Source: Pirellulales bacterium (GTDB lineage: Bacteria > Planctomycetota > Planctomycetia > Pirellulales > JALHPA01). Taken from it: a DNA stretch of 64,000 nt. The notes under the pieces were generated by a model, which worked only from the letters and a program-made list of their open reading frames with translations, was not told where the DNA came from and ran no database searches. Shown piece after piece: positions 43,709 to 53,245 of this stretch (position 1 is the first letter of the stretch; each line of letters begins with the position of its first letter). Location: the NCBI GenBank assembly GCA_033762255.1, contig JANRLT010000025.1, forward strand, positions 25,303-89,302, written 5' to 3'. Made by a program: the position numbers and the translations under genes.

Positions 43709-45586
43709 TTAGCGCCTGCCGCTCCACTGGCTGAGCAGTTGCGGTACGGTGCCGCCATAGATTTTTCTTACGGCAGCTTCAAAGTTCGCTCCTCCCCGGA
43801 CCGCCGCCAGCAGATTATTAAAGTTCGTGTTCTTGCCCATGAAGACACTTTTGACAAAGCCGTACGCCAGGATATCGTTGGCTTCTCCCGCCACGTTGTT
43901 GGACAGTAACTGGCCGACGTTGCGAGTGCCACCCAACGCCGCGGCGATGTTATTGTCAAAATATTTGATCCGCGGGTCGCGCGGTTCGAGCTTCGCCGCC
44001 AGGACCTTGCCCGCCCCCGTGGCAAACCAACTGGGAAATTGCCCCATGCCCAAATTGCCAATAAACAGACCGCTGGCCTGCTCTTGGGCTAAGAGTTTCA
44101 GCGAAAAATCGCTCGATTTTGCCGGAGGCCAGATGACGCCATAGGCGTTGATCACGTCATAGCGGATATGCCCATGCAAGCCAATGGGGATTTCGCGGTC
44201 TTCGACCAGTTTCCATTCGCGATAATAAAAATTTTCTCGCAGGGCAAAGAGTGTGATGCGTCCCTTGACCGGCGGCTGGTCACTGGGAATTTTATATTGC
44301 ACGGCGAGCGCCCGGAGTTGCGCGTCGGCGGCCTCGCCGATTTGTTTGTGCACATCCTCGCTGCAATTGCCAATGACCAGGACATTATGCGTTTCAAAAA
44401 TCTTGGGCTGCTCGTCGGGAACGGCCGTGCGAAAGTACCGCTCCGCCTGTTGGCGGCGGTCGGCTTTGAGCTGATCGTGCGTCGCGCTTTTGGCTTTGAC
44501 CGTGGCGACCACGGTTTCCAGATTGAGCATGGCGTCGCCGCCGTCAAAGCTGGCTCCTTCTGTGATCCATTTTTCCACCAGGGCGATTTGGGTGTCCGCC
44601 AGCGGATCACGGTTAAGCGGCATCCGCTCGCCGGCGGTTCCCTTGAGCTTTTTGATCAGCAGGCTATCGCCAGGCTTTCCGGGAACGACAATCGCGCCGC
44701 TATCCCCCCCCTTTAACAGGTTGCGAAAATGATTGAATCGCAATCCCCCCCGGTCGGCCCCTTGCCCCTCTCCATGGCAATCAAAACAGGTGCTGGTCAA
44801 AATCGGCGCTATGTCCCGGGAAAAAGAGACGGTCTCTTTGCCTGTCGCGGCCACGACGTCCAACATCGGCATCGCGAGGGGCATGGGCGGGGGCGTGTTG
44901 CCACGCGGAACCAAACTGGTAAGCAGGGCCTTGGGATCGGGACCGTCAAATTTGGCCCCCTCGTCAATCCATTTTTTAAAGGCCGCCAGTTCCGCCGGTT
45001 CGACCTTTAATCCGCCGCGGGGCATGTTGCCGCTTTCAATCTCGCGGACCCCTTCGCTATTTTTGCTATCCCCTTTTTGTAAGAGGAGCTTCCCCTGCGA
45101 CCCTTTTTCGATGACTTCGTAACTGGCAAAATTTAACCCGCCACGGGCGTTATTCACATGGCAATTGCCGCACTTGGCCACCAGGAAGGGCGCGATTTGC
45201 TTGACAAAGCTGATCGTGCCCCCTCCTTTGCCGGGGGTCCCTGGAGCCGGTTTTTCGACCATCGGCAGAGTAAAGGGGGGGATGGTCACCCCTTGCAGTT
45301 CGAGCTCACCCCGCGCGGCGTCCAGTCGTTTGGCCAAATTGCCCACAGGCAACGCCATTTCCGGCTGGGCGGCAAATTCCAAAAGCGCATCCTGTGCGGC
45401 GGGCAACAGCTTGGCCGCCGCGTCATATTTGCCCGCCTTGAGTTGCGCCTCGACCTTGCCCAGGGCTGTGGCCGCCGCTTCTACTTTTTTTTTCTGTTCG
45501 GGCGTGATCGCCGCTATAAGCCCACTCTGCTGATAGAGCAACCCCAGCAGGCCCAGCAGTAGCAAAAGGACAACACGGGGGGGCAT
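43709..45586 (-). CDS. Planctomycete cytochrome c-type protein with two haem sites
   Basis: 625 residues with an N-terminal hydrophobic stretch ('VVLLLLLGLLGLLY'), so exported or anchored. Two planctomycete cytochrome c domains each carry a CxxCH: CGNCH at 139-143 and CFDCH at 266-270, each followed by 'RGGL' and a later Met ('SGNMPRGG', 'GERMPLNRDP') that may be the axial ligand. The C-terminal 250 residues are a peptidase-like region seen in DUF1570-type proteins ('NNVAGEANDILAYGFVKSVF', 'SQWSGRR'), but I cannot assign a zinc motif. The context is typical of exported planctomycete multi-domain proteins. Confidence 0.85.
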   Translation of the reverse strand: MPPRVVLLLLLGLLGLLYQQSGLIAAITPEQKKKVEAAATALGKVEAQLKAGKYDAAAKLLPAAQDALLEFAAQPEMALPVGNLAKRLDAARGELELQGVTIPPFTLPMVEKPAPGTPGKGGGTISFVKQIAPFLVAKCGNCHVNNARGGLNFASYEVIEKGSQGKLLLQKGDSKNSEGVREIESGNMPRGGLKVEPAELAAFKKWIDEGAKFDGPDPKALLTSLVPRGNTPPPMPLAMPMLDVVAATGKETVSFSRDIAPILTSTCFDCHGEGQGADRGGLRFNHFRNLLKGGDSGAIVVPGKPGDSLLIKKLKGTAGERMPLNRDPLADTQIALVEKWITEGASFDGGDAMLNLETVVATVKAKSATHDQLKADRRQQAERYFRTAVPDEQPKIFETHNVLVIGNCSEDVHKQIGEAADAQLRALAVQYKIPSDQPPVKGRITLFALRENFYYREWKLVEDREIPIGLHGHIRYDVINAYGVIWPPAKSSDFSLKLLAQEQASGLFIGNLGMGQFPSWFATGAGKVLAAKLEPRDPRIKYFDNNIAAALGGTRNVGQLLSNNVAGEANDILAYGFVKSVFMGKNTNFNNLLAAVRGGANFEAAVRKIYGGTVPQLLSQWSGRR

Positions 45587-45781
45587 GCACGCACCTACGA
45601 TAGGGACAAGCTCAAGGGGGAAGAATTAAGGATTTTTACCGACTACTCTATTTTAAGGTATTCGTCTGGCCAGACCTAGTTTATTCCCCCCAAAAAAGTG
45701 GGTTTCCCGGCGGGAAGCCATGTTCCATGAAAGCGACGTTAACCCGAAAACCAACCAAAATGGAGTTAGGGAACTCGGATG

Positions 45782-46672
45782 TTACTTTGACGCCGGGGCG
45801 AATTTCACCCGCCCCCACCGCTCCGGCACATGCATATTGATGAGTCCCTGGGGGGACCAGACCCAATTGTGCTCTGGCCGCTGGGGTATCTTGACCACTT
45901 TGCCCTCCACGGTTTGCACATCCCAGTTCACGCGGGAAAAATTGATCCGCTGGGAGTCGCCGGGCCGGGGGGGAAGGGGTTGTTTGGTAAGTTCCTTAAT
46001 TCCCTTCCAGGGCCAGGCAATTTCCACGGTCCAACCGGTATCCCGATCACGCGGGTCATTTAGGGTTCCTTGCACGCGCGTGGCCGTGCGCAGGCCGATA
46101 ATTTCCCAACCATTGATCGCCTGGCCGCCGTCATTGTACGGTTTGGGCAACAGCAGGTCCCACGTGGTATTGAGGGGATTGAGTTCCAATTCGCCATACA
46201 GCAGGCGGTCTCCGTCCGGGTCGAGAAATACTTCAAAGTCGGGATCCTGAAAAATCACCGCGTCATGTTCGGTGATGGTCCCCCAGACATTGGGTTCGGT
46301 GATTTCCGCCGCAATGTAGAGCGCGTGATCGTCCCAGAGCATTTTCATGCGCGTCCGATGGGTTGGCGCGGGCTTGGCGGGGCCTTCGATATCGACAAAA
46401 TCCTCGCTCCAGGGGGCCTGCTCCCAGGCGGAATCGTCCAGCGCGCCGTCAATGCGCGGAGGCGCAGCCGTCTTGGGACAAACATACTCGCGCGGCGGGG
46501 GAAAGTCCTTTGGCAATGGGGGAACCGCCACCTCGTAAGGAATGGCGGCCTCGGCGGGAGTCGCCGCGCCGGCGGGGTCCGCCGGTTCTCCGCGCGAGGG
46601 TACGACCCCACCCAATAACATCAACCCGCACAAGGAGATGATCCCCAAGTCCGCCAGAGCACGCCCAATCAT
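45782..46672 (-). CDS. Carbohydrate-binding CBM9-like protein, exported
   Basis: 296 residues from the ATG at 46672, preceded by the ribosome site GGAAGGG. Signal peptide 'LADLGIISLCGLMLLGGVVPSRG'. The domain opens 'IDGALDDSAWEQAPWSEDFVDIEG' (partly quoted), then 'LWDDHALYIAAEITEP', 'IFQDPDFEVFLDPDGD', 'ELELNPLNTTWDLLL' and 'GWTVEIAWPWKGI', the pattern of CBM9-like domains that bind sugars. No catalytic domain is attached. The longer upstream frame is rejected. Confidence 0.85.
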   Translation of the reverse strand: MIGRALADLGIISLCGLMLLGGVVPSRGEPADPAGAATPAEAAIPYEVAVPPLPKDFPPPREYVCPKTAAPPRIDGALDDSAWEQAPWSEDFVDIEGPAKPAPTHRTRMKMLWDDHALYIAAEITEPNVWGTITEHDAVIFQDPDFEVFLDPDGDRLLYGELELNPLNTTWDLLLPKPYNDGGQAINGWEIIGLRTATRVQGTLNDPRDRDTGWTVEIAWPWKGIKELTKQPLPPRPGDSQRINFSRVNWDVQTVEGKVVKIPQRPEHNWVWSPQGLINMHVPERWGRVKFAPASK

Positions 46673-47231
46673 GAAATCATCCCTTCCAAAAAAGTAATCA
46701 AAGGGGTCGCCGTGGCTATTGCGCACCTCAGGCGACCCGGGGGAGTGGCATCACTCGTCGCGGATTGCATTTTGCCACAAGTCCGAGCGAACACCAAGAC
46801 TTTTATTTGGGCAGGGTACGCCCTAAGATCTATCATGTTCATTTTTCGCGGAAATTTGTGGTGGGGAATGTTTGTCCCGCAAAACTTGTGGAGCGTAAAA
46901 ACTGCGATCCGCACAACCTGTGGAGCGTAAAAATCAGTCGCGGGCCACCGCAGTGTTGAGAATAGAATCGCGTTAGGCGCTGGGGGAGCGGTACTAAGAA
47001 GTGATGCCAAAGTTTACGGCAAAGCAGGCTGATTCTAACGAGACTCCCGACCCCTGGGCGTTAGCTCCGCCGCCACTGCGCGGCAATGAAAGAGCAAAAT
47101 TGCATTTCCCGCCGCGCAGCGGTACAGTATCGTAGCCGTGGGCGCAAGCCCAAGGTTGGGTAAAACAAAGAAGCAGAAGCCGCGTAGTGGCGAAGTAGGA
47201 ATGCGGCAGGCACCGTCTATCAGGGGTACAC
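46673..47231. other. Gene-free stretch with REP-like repeats
   Basis: Two 'TGTGGAGCGTAAAAA' units lie 32 bases apart (about 46887 and 46919). From 47057 the composite repeat described separately begins. No credible coding. Confidence 0.45.
47057..47205. repeat. REP-like composite repeat (copy 1)
   Basis: Contains 'CCGCGCAGCGGTACAGTATC', 'GCCGTGGGCGCAAGCCCA' and 'AGCCGCGTAGTGGCGAAGT'. Copy 2 at 48912-49044 has the same three modules in order, ending in AGCCGCGCAGCGGCGAAGT. Confidence 0.65.
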
Positions 47232-48869
47232 ATGTCTTTCTTTTCCCGCCTGTGGCCGTTTAGTCGCCCAAAAATGCCCGAACTGCGACAGTTGGTCTAT
47301 GATCACGACCAGGCGGCGCGGACGTATGCCGAATATGTGGCCCAAATCCCCGAGCGGTACCGCTATCGCTCCCCTTTGCCGTCCGACGCGCGGAACGGCG
47401 CGCAGGAACTGCGGGAGATCAATGAGTCGTTGCAGCTCTACACCGACTTTTACGCCACGCCCACGACTACCGCCGACGAGCGCGGCCAACTTGACGAAGA
47501 ATGGGACTTGAAAGAAAACCAACTCATACCCTGGCCGGACGAGGACCAATATCGCAAAGTAAAAGTCTGGCTGGACGCTCATTTTGAATCGCTAGCGCGA
47601 CTAAAGCGACTGCCGGAAAAGTGTGATTATATTTCCACGTACAAGTCCCAGGAACTCGAATACGACTCCAATTTTCAAGCTGGACTTATCGACATCAATA
47701 TACGCAAAGCGATCCTGATGCTATCGTTTTTGGGTTATGCCCAAATCAGGGAACGGGATTGGAATGCGGTGCAAGAAACAATCTCCCGCGGTTTGGCCAT
47801 TGCCGATCGCTTGGCCGCGGGCAAGATGTATCAAATGGATTTTCTCGTTATCCGTGGAATATGCAATATCCTTGCTAATCTGTATGACTGGCTGGCGCGG
47901 CATCCCGATTATGCTACTGATAAACTTTCCGGGCTGGTGCCCCTGTATCGCGCGGCGGCATTACTACCGCCGGGCGAGAACCGCGTGCGGCAAGTGGAGT
48001 TCCAGGAATGGGGATTGAGCGCGCTGGCGCGGTTGCCGCAATGCCGCGATATCGTCAATCAATACCTGGCGATATTTGGAGTTGGCGTGGTGGGACAAAG
48101 CGAGCATCCGCTAGAGCAGCCACAACCAGCCAGTGAAATTCATCCCGATCCCGTGATTGCCGGAGAAATGAGCGCGATAATGCGGGAACTGGCTAGCGAT
48201 TCCGCCGCGCGCCAGTCGAATTGGCACCAAGAACTGCTGCGATTCGCGCGGGGCAACTCCACTCGCTTGCTGCCGCTTGATCGCACAGCGGTATTCGAGC
48301 AATTGCTCAATGAACGCATTTGCCTTCACGAACCGGAACTGAGCCGCGATCTGCTGAGCGGGCCACTTGAACAGTTCCCGGGCGAAGAAAACTGCGCAGT
48401 GAATGTCGCTGACAATTGGGTGGCGATTTACCGGGCACAGCTTCGCGGGGAGTCACTTGGCGAAGAGTCCGAGACTTCGCGGGTATCTGAAACATCCTAC
48501 AACGAGTATTCGCTGGAAGAGGCTCTGCTTCAGCAGATCGGCAAACCTACCGCCATGCACCGTTATCGGCTGACGGTCATGCAGCACCGGCTGAGCTATC
48601 AGCGGTTTCTCTGCGCGATCTTTGAGCGGCTACATCAGCGCCGGCCAACTGCATTAGAGGAAATTGTTTCGTCCGGCATTGCTCCCGAACTGCCGCTGGA
48701 TCCATATAACAATCGACCGTTTTTGTATTGTGCCCAGCGGGGATTGCTATGGACACCTGATGCGGACGGGAATAACGCGCAACAAATCGACCGCTATTTC
48801 CAAGCGGCTGGTGGCGATGACGGCAATAGTCTCATGGCGGGAATCGCGCGGTTGCACGCGCTGGAGTAA
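47232..48869 (+). CDS. Hypothetical protein between REP-like repeats
   Basis: 545 residues, no signal peptide or membrane segment. Mainly helical, with several Tyr/Arg/Leu-rich stretches ('RAARTYAEYVAQIPERYRYR'-like start, only part quoted), a middle region near 'ERDWNAVQETISRGLAIADR' that looks TPR-like, and an ending 'PLDPYNNRPFLYCAQRGLLW' seen in planctomycete exported or cytoplasmic proteins of unknown role. Flanked on both sides by the same composite repeat, so it may have moved with it. Family not recognised. Confidence 0.7.
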   Translation: MSFFSRLWPFSRPKMPELRQLVYDHDQAARTYAEYVAQIPERYRYRSPLPSDARNGAQELREINESLQLYTDFYATPTTTADERGQLDEEWDLKENQLIPWPDEDQYRKVKVWLDAHFESLARLKRLPEKCDYISTYKSQELEYDSNFQAGLIDINIRKAILMLSFLGYAQIRERDWNAVQETISRGLAIADRLAAGKMYQMDFLVIRGICNILANLYDWLARHPDYATDKLSGLVPLYRAAALLPPGENRVRQVEFQEWGLSALARLPQCRDIVNQYLAIFGVGVVGQSEHPLEQPQPASEIHPDPVIAGEMSAIMRELASDSAARQSNWHQELLRFARGNSTRLLPLDRTAVFEQLLNERICLHEPELSRDLLSGPLEQFPGEENCAVNVADNWVAIYRAQLRGESLGEESETSRVSETSYNEYSLEEALLQQIGKPTAMHRYRLTVMQHRLSYQRFLCAIFERLHQRRPTALEEIVSSGIAPELPLDPYNNRPFLYCAQRGLLWTPDADGNNAQQIDRYFQAAGGDDGNSLMAGIARLHALE

Positions 48870-48911
48870 AATGCAAGCTAAGCCATACCGGAGGTCGGCA
48901 CCGCTGGCTAG

Positions 48912-49044
48912 AATCCGTCCGCCGCTGTGCGACTGATTCAAGAAAAAATTGCATTATCCACCGCGCAGCGGTACAGTATCGTAGCCGTGGGCGCAAGCCC
49001 ACGGATAAGATAAGTAGAAAGTCAAAGCCGCGCAGCGGCGAAGT
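48912..49044. repeat. REP-like composite repeat (copy 2), left of transposase
   Basis: Same modules as 47057-47205. It ends with AGCCGCGCAGCGGCGAAGT (49026-49044), whose exact reverse complement starts at 49513 on the other side of the transposase. Confidence 0.7.
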
Positions 49045-49531
49045 CGTGGTACATAATTTCATGGCAGGCACATACGCCAATCTGCTGTATCATCTGGTCT
49101 TTAGCACCAAACAGCGATTGCCCTGTCTCAATTCCTCTTGGCGGGAAGAGTTACACCGATATTTAGGAGGGATCATCAAGGGAGAAGGGGGGTTGCCAAT
49201 TCAAATCGGAGGTGTTGCCGACCATGTGCACTTGCTAATAAAACTTAAACCAACAATCGTTATTCCTGATTTACTCCGCCAATTGAAGGCGAATTCTTCC
49301 AAATGGATTAATGCAACACATGGAGGGGCGGGCAAATTTCATTGGCAAGATGGCTACGCGATTTTTTCCGTTAGTCAATCCAATGCGGACATTGTTGGCA
49401 AATACATTCTGTCACAGCCAGAACATCATCGGGAAATAGCGTATCAGGAAGAACTGTTATTACTTTTGAAAAAGCACCAAGTCGATTACGATGAGCGTTA
49501 CCTGTGGGAATGACTTCGCCGCTGCGCGGCT
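49026..49531. mobile_element. RAYT unit bounded by 19-bp perfect inverted repeats
   Basis: Left end AGCCGCGCAGCGGCGAAGT at 49026-49044; right end is its exact reverse complement at 49513-49531. Beyond them, loosely matching direct repeats ('CCGGAGGTCGGCACC' near 48893 and 'CCGGGGGTTGGCACC' near 49555, each followed by GGCTAG and a CCGCCGCT unit) flank the unit. Confidence 0.7.
49061..49513 (+). CDS. REP-associated (IS200-like) tyrosine transposase
   Basis: 150 residues from the ATG at 49061 ('MAGTYANLLYHLVFS'); a GTG at 49046 is possible. Y1 transposases nick single-stranded DNA at hairpins. The HUH motif is 'VADHVHLLIKL' (about 61-71); the catalytic Tyr is probably in 'WQDGYAIFSVSQ' (about 102-113), followed by 'YILSQPEHHR'. 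The 'LVFSTKQRLPCL' opening and overall length fit the IS200/RAYT group. Its last codon overlaps an inverted repeat that pairs with one just upstream of the gene, the usual arrangement of a REP-associated transposase domesticated by the host. Confidence 0.9.
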   Translation: MAGTYANLLYHLVFSTKQRLPCLNSSWREELHRYLGGIIKGEGGLPIQIGGVADHVHLLIKLKPTIVIPDLLRQLKANSSKWINATHGGAGKFHWQDGYAIFSVSQSNADIVGKYILSQPEHHREIAYQEELLLLLKKHQVDYDERYLWE

Positions 49532-49677
49532 GTGCCCTTTTTACGCATGCCATTCCGGGGGTTGGCACCCCCGGCTAGCATCCACCGCCGCTACGCGGCA
49601 GTTTAATTGGCCACGCGTGCTAATCGGCGTGAACGTGCTTGAGCAAAAAATCTGCATTCGTATTTCGTCTCTCCCCC

Positions 49678-51273
49678 CTAACGCGGCTGCAAGCTCCCCG
49701 GCACGTTCCCCACCCGTGGCTGGGTCGCGCTGGGGTTGGTGTTATACGGACCAGGGGCAGGTTGACCAGGAGACGGTGCGTTGCCGCGCGGGAATTGGGT
49801 GACAGTACCCGCCGGAGCATTGGGATTCGTCGCTGGATTCGTCGCGGGAAAATTCTGAGGAGCCGCGTTCGTACCTGGTCCAGTGGGTGGCAAATTGACG
49901 CCCAAGCCCGGATTTGTGTTAGGAGAGGGATTCGCGCCCACCCCCGGATTGCCAGGCGCGCCCGCGGGGGGCTGGGGCAAAAATCCTTGCTGGCCCGGTT
50001 GCGGACGCTGCGCCTGGTTGTTTGCTGGATTGTTTGGCGCTGCTGGCGGAAGGTTATCATTCAGCACGACCTTTTTAAATCCCCACGGCATCTTGGGCTC
50101 AATAAAGTTTGTTATAAAATTGTCCCACAGTCCATTGACCGCGTGGCCGGACAAACGAAAAACCGTCCGATTTTTGCCCCCCGGGTCGTGGGTCTGGATC
50201 GCCAGCGGCGACAAATCCTTCGCGCTCAGGATCACATCGACCTTCATATAATTCGCCGCGTCCGCCTGATATTTGGGAAACACCTCTAGCCAGATTTCCT
50301 TTCCCTGGATGTCCGGCGGCGTGTTCACCCGCACCCAATAACGGGCCAGCATCTTGTCTTTCTTTTGGCCAAAGACAAACGGCAGCGGCCCGTCGGCAAT
50401 CGCCTGCCCCCGCATATTTTCCGGCAAGGTCGAAACCTCCATCACCTTCTCTTTGTATTTGACGTTGTAGATCGACGTCCCGTCACAGACCCAATGCTCG
50501 ATTTGTTCTTCCGTACCGGCGACCATTTTGCCGGTGGCGGCATCAAAAATCTTGGGCGTGACAATTTGAAACAGCCCCTTGTCGGGGGCTTGGTATTTTA
50601 ACTTGCCTGCGCATTCGGTTTTTGGCCCTTGGGCGGGGCCCCACACCGGATCATATTCCCAGCGGGTAAAGTCGCACTGAAACGTCTTGACCTGGGCGCT
50701 GGTTTTTTCCCAAGCGTCGAGGATCTGTTCGAGCTCTTGAAACTGCTGCGGCGTCAGTTGAAATGGTTGGTTGATCTTTTGAATCGCCACGGGAGGGATG
50801 CCCGGCAGCGGCTGGCCAACCGGGGGAGGGCCGTTCTGCAATGGCAATTGGCCATTTTGCAACGGTTGTTGTCCATTTTGCAGTTGGGGCTGGCCGTTGA
50901 CCGCGGGGGGTAACTGTCCGGCGGGCGCGGGCAAGAGTTGCCCCGGTTGCAGGACGGGCTGTGCCGCGCCGGCGTTCTGACCCGGCGTGGGGGGGAAATT
51001 TTGCACATTCGGCTGCTGAAAATTGGCCGGTTGCACCGCGCCCGCTGGCTGGCGCGGCGCGGGATAATTGCCAGACGGATAGGCAGAAACTGGCGGCCGA
51101 TTCGGTTGCGCCTGATTTTGTTGCGGCCGATACGGTTGCGGCTGATTGGGCTGTGGCTGATTTTGTGGGGGCACCGTCGCCGGAACGCCCGGACCCTGGG
51201 CGTGAACCAGACTCGCCATGCCACCCAAAAGGATCCAGGATAGCGCGAAAATACGAAGAGGGGCGTGCGGCAT
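49678..51273 (-). CDS. TIGR03009-type planctomycete exported protein
   Basis: 531 residues from the ATG at 51273. Signal peptide 'APLRIFALSWILLGGMASLVHA'. A Gln/Pro/Asn-rich disordered stretch (about 25-175) leads to the domain I recall as TIGR03009: 'FQLTPQQFQELEQILDAW', 'FQCDFTRWEYDPVWGP', 'WVCDGTSIYNVKYKEK', 'GPLPFVFGQKKDKM', 'YWVRVNTPP', 'LSPLAIQTHDPGG' and 'MPWGFKKVVLN'. A Pro/Gly/Asn-rich tail follows. Function unknown; lipoprotein-carrier-like fold (LolA-like) is a suggestion only. Confidence 0.85.
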   Translation of the reverse strand: MPHAPLRIFALSWILLGGMASLVHAQGPGVPATVPPQNQPQPNQPQPYRPQQNQAQPNRPPVSAYPSGNYPAPRQPAGAVQPANFQQPNVQNFPPTPGQNAGAAQPVLQPGQLLPAPAGQLPPAVNGQPQLQNGQQPLQNGQLPLQNGPPPVGQPLPGIPPVAIQKINQPFQLTPQQFQELEQILDAWEKTSAQVKTFQCDFTRWEYDPVWGPAQGPKTECAGKLKYQAPDKGLFQIVTPKIFDAATGKMVAGTEEQIEHWVCDGTSIYNVKYKEKVMEVSTLPENMRGQAIADGPLPFVFGQKKDKMLARYWVRVNTPPDIQGKEIWLEVFPKYQADAANYMKVDVILSAKDLSPLAIQTHDPGGKNRTVFRLSGHAVNGLWDNFITNFIEPKMPWGFKKVVLNDNLPPAAPNNPANNQAQRPQPGQQGFLPQPPAGAPGNPGVGANPSPNTNPGLGVNLPPTGPGTNAAPQNFPATNPATNPNAPAGTVTQFPRGNAPSPGQPAPGPYNTNPSATQPRVGNVPGSLQPR

Positions 51274-51473
51274 GGGATAATTCCGTAAACGGACGGAGAG
51301 CGACCGCGATCGCGCGGCCAAAAGCGGGCCAGATTTTAGCTGGCGGTGCCGCGGGAACCTAGAGCAGTTTAGGGGGTAAAGAAAAGAGCTAGCATGCTAG
51401 CAACGATCGCATTTTCTTGATTATACAAGCTGTTCTGCATTATTAATTATTAATTCGTAATTCTTAATTGACT

Positions 51474-52160
51474 TCAAACTTCCACCCCCTCTCCCACCCG
51501 CGGTACGATCGGCTGGGCGTTTGCCTCATGTCCGACCCGTGTCGCCCAGTGATTGGCATCGACGGCGATGGGGGGCCAAGTGTTGTAATGGGACGGCAAC
51601 ACTTTTTTGGCCTTCAGCAGGTCAATCGCCACCAGCGAATCCTCCACGCCCATGGTGTAGACATCGCCAATCGGCAGCACCGCCACATCAATCCCCCCCC
51701 GCCCAATCAATGTCATATCCCCAAAGAGGGCGGTGTCACCGGCAAAATAAATCGTGGTTTTGTTTTCCGTCAGCGTCAGCAGGTAGCCACACGGATTGCC
51801 GGCGTAGGTTCCATCCGGCCAGGACGAACTGTGCAGCGCGGGGGTCATCTTGGCCGTTCCCCAGTCAAACTTGACCGTCCCCCCGATGTTCATGGGGACG
51901 GTGTTATCGATCCCTTGGCCGCGCAACCACTCCGAGATTTCCCAGTTGCACACAACAGCCGCGCCGGTCCGGCGGGCAATCTCCACCAGGTCGGCCGTGT
52001 GGTCCTCGTGCCCATGCGTGACCAGGATCACATCGGCATTGGCCTGATGCGCTGTCTGGTTGGCGGCGGGGTTGCCGGTAAAAAAAGGATCAACGAGCAG
52101 GGTGTGTCCGCCGGTCCGTACCGTCCAGGTGGCATGTCCGTGCCAAGTAAGCGTGGCCAT
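51474..52160 (-). CDS. UPF0173-type metallo-beta-lactamase-fold hydrolase
   Basis: 228 residues from the ATG at 52160. 'LTWHGHATWTV' and 'LLVDPFFTGNP' open the fold; the metal site is 'VTHGHEDHTAD' (HxHxDH), then 'IYFAGDTALFGDM' (Asp) and 'VLPSHYNTWPP' (His). These cytoplasmic hydrolases are widespread; the physiological substrate is unknown. The longer upstream frame is not credible. An AT-rich simple repeat lies just after its end. Confidence 0.92.
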   Translation of the reverse strand: MATLTWHGHATWTVRTGGHTLLVDPFFTGNPAANQTAHQANADVILVTHGHEDHTADLVEIARRTGAAVVCNWEISEWLRGQGIDNTVPMNIGGTVKFDWGTAKMTPALHSSSWPDGTYAGNPCGYLLTLTENKTTIYFAGDTALFGDMTLIGRGGIDVAVLPIGDVYTMGVEDSLVAIDLLKAKKVLPSHYNTWPPIAVDANHWATRVGHEANAQPIVPRVGEGVEV

Positions 52161-52331
52161 CAGGGGGTCTCCCGTGTGTGGAAACAAGGCATGAACAAAT
52201 GCTAAGCAAGCTGCAACAGCACACCCGCCGAGTTAAAAACGAATTATAGCCGCCATAGCTGGATCGACTCAACATACCATATAACTGTACTTTTGTCAAG
52301 TACTTTGGAAATGGCAATTAAAAAAAATTTC

Positions 52332-52487
52332 GCCTAAACCTCCACCAATTCCGGGGCCTCTTGGACCACGTTTAACACGTTTGGCTACACCCATGACGCC
52401 CTGGGCCGCCAAACCAAGGTGACATTTACGGATAACACCGGGACACCTAACAATTTACGGGTACCCCAGGAACTTGTTCCTGGGTCG
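52332..52487 (+). pseudogene. RHS/YD-repeat remnant
   Basis: An open stretch reads 'TFNTFGYTHDALGRQTKVTF' then 'TDNTGTPNNLR', a recognisable RHS/YD repeat (GYTYDxxGR...). It has no start and runs into a 'CCCAGGAACTTGTTCCTGGG' unit and the first MITE-like element. It must be the left part of a destroyed RHS gene. Confidence 0.7.
52465..52484. repeat. CCCAGGAACTTGTTCCTGGG palindrome (copy 1)
   Basis: A 20-base palindrome preceded by 'GGTAC'. Copies lie at 53767-53786 (opposite orientation flank) and 54999-55018. Confidence 0.65.
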
Positions 52488-52856
52488 CGGCGGGGTGGCA
52501 CCGTTAAAGTTTCCATTTACAACCAGTGCTGACCTTGTCTTGCCGGTTCCATTTCCTTGCACCAGACTTAGCCATTTTCAAAAAACTTGGGGTGCCACTG
52601 TCATTTTGACAGTGCTTAGCCAAAGGGTATGCCACTGCCTATAGCTTAGATTATCATGGTCAAGACTTTTTCGCAGTTCCATCTGTTTAAAATCATCAAG
52701 CTCCCGTCTCGGCACTGGTGTTCCACCAGTGGCACACGACTGTTTCACAAAATGGCCAAGTTTATGGTTGTTCTTGGGGTGCAAGGAAATGGCTGTCAGC
52801 ATGGACTGGGCAAAGCTAGAATAAAATAGAGAAAATTCGTCAGTGCCACCCCGCCG
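52488..52856. mobile_element. MITE-like element, copy 1
   Basis: 369 bases starting CGGCGGGGTGGCAC and ending GTGCCACCCCGCCG, a perfect 14-bp terminal inverted repeat. No coding capacity. Internal 'CACTGGTGTTCCACCAGTG' and 'GCCACTGTCATTTTGACAGT' are hairpins. It shares long stretches with copy 2. Confidence 0.75.
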
Positions 52857-52948
52857 CCTCACAACCCAATAAACAGTTCGGTGCCGGCAAATCCTCCACC
52901 GCAACCCAATCCATTTCCCTATCATCCTTTGCAACCCTATCCCGTACT

Positions 52949-53245
52949 ATGAAAAGTAACCTTGCCGAACTAGCTTTTTCTTCGCGAAGTTACACTCTGC
53001 AGATTGCCTCATTGGCTGAAAGCATGTTGCTAGTTTGTGCGATTTTTTTCTTATACACACCAGTACGTTCCCATGAATTGTATCATTACACACCAATGTA
53101 TGGAACTAGCATTTGTATATTTATTTTATCACGTTTAATTGCGTATATAGCCAATCAGGAAACTATAATTGGCACAATCATAAAGATTGCTGGCTTTATT
53201 GCAATTATCATTTATGCGCAGCACCTACAAGCACTTGGTGGATGA
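52949..53245 (+). CDS. Small membrane protein between the two elements
   Basis: 98 residues with two or three hydrophobic segments ('SMLLVCAIFFLYTPV', 'SICIFILSRLIAYIA', 'IIKIAGFIAIIIYA'). AT-rich compared with its surroundings. No family recognised. Lying between RHS debris and elements, it could be a remnant of an immunity-type gene, but there is no positive evidence. Confidence 0.4.
   Translation: MKSNLAELAFSSRSYTLQIASLAESMLLVCAIFFLYTPVRSHELYHYTPMYGTSICIFILSRLIAYIANQETIIGTIIKIAGFIAIIIYAQHLQALGG

Noticed and set aside
43067..43909. 280-codon plus-strand frame across the HYExAFE-like gene and the cytochrome gene end
   Set aside because: Antisense to two better-supported genes and crosses the AT-rich repeat tract.
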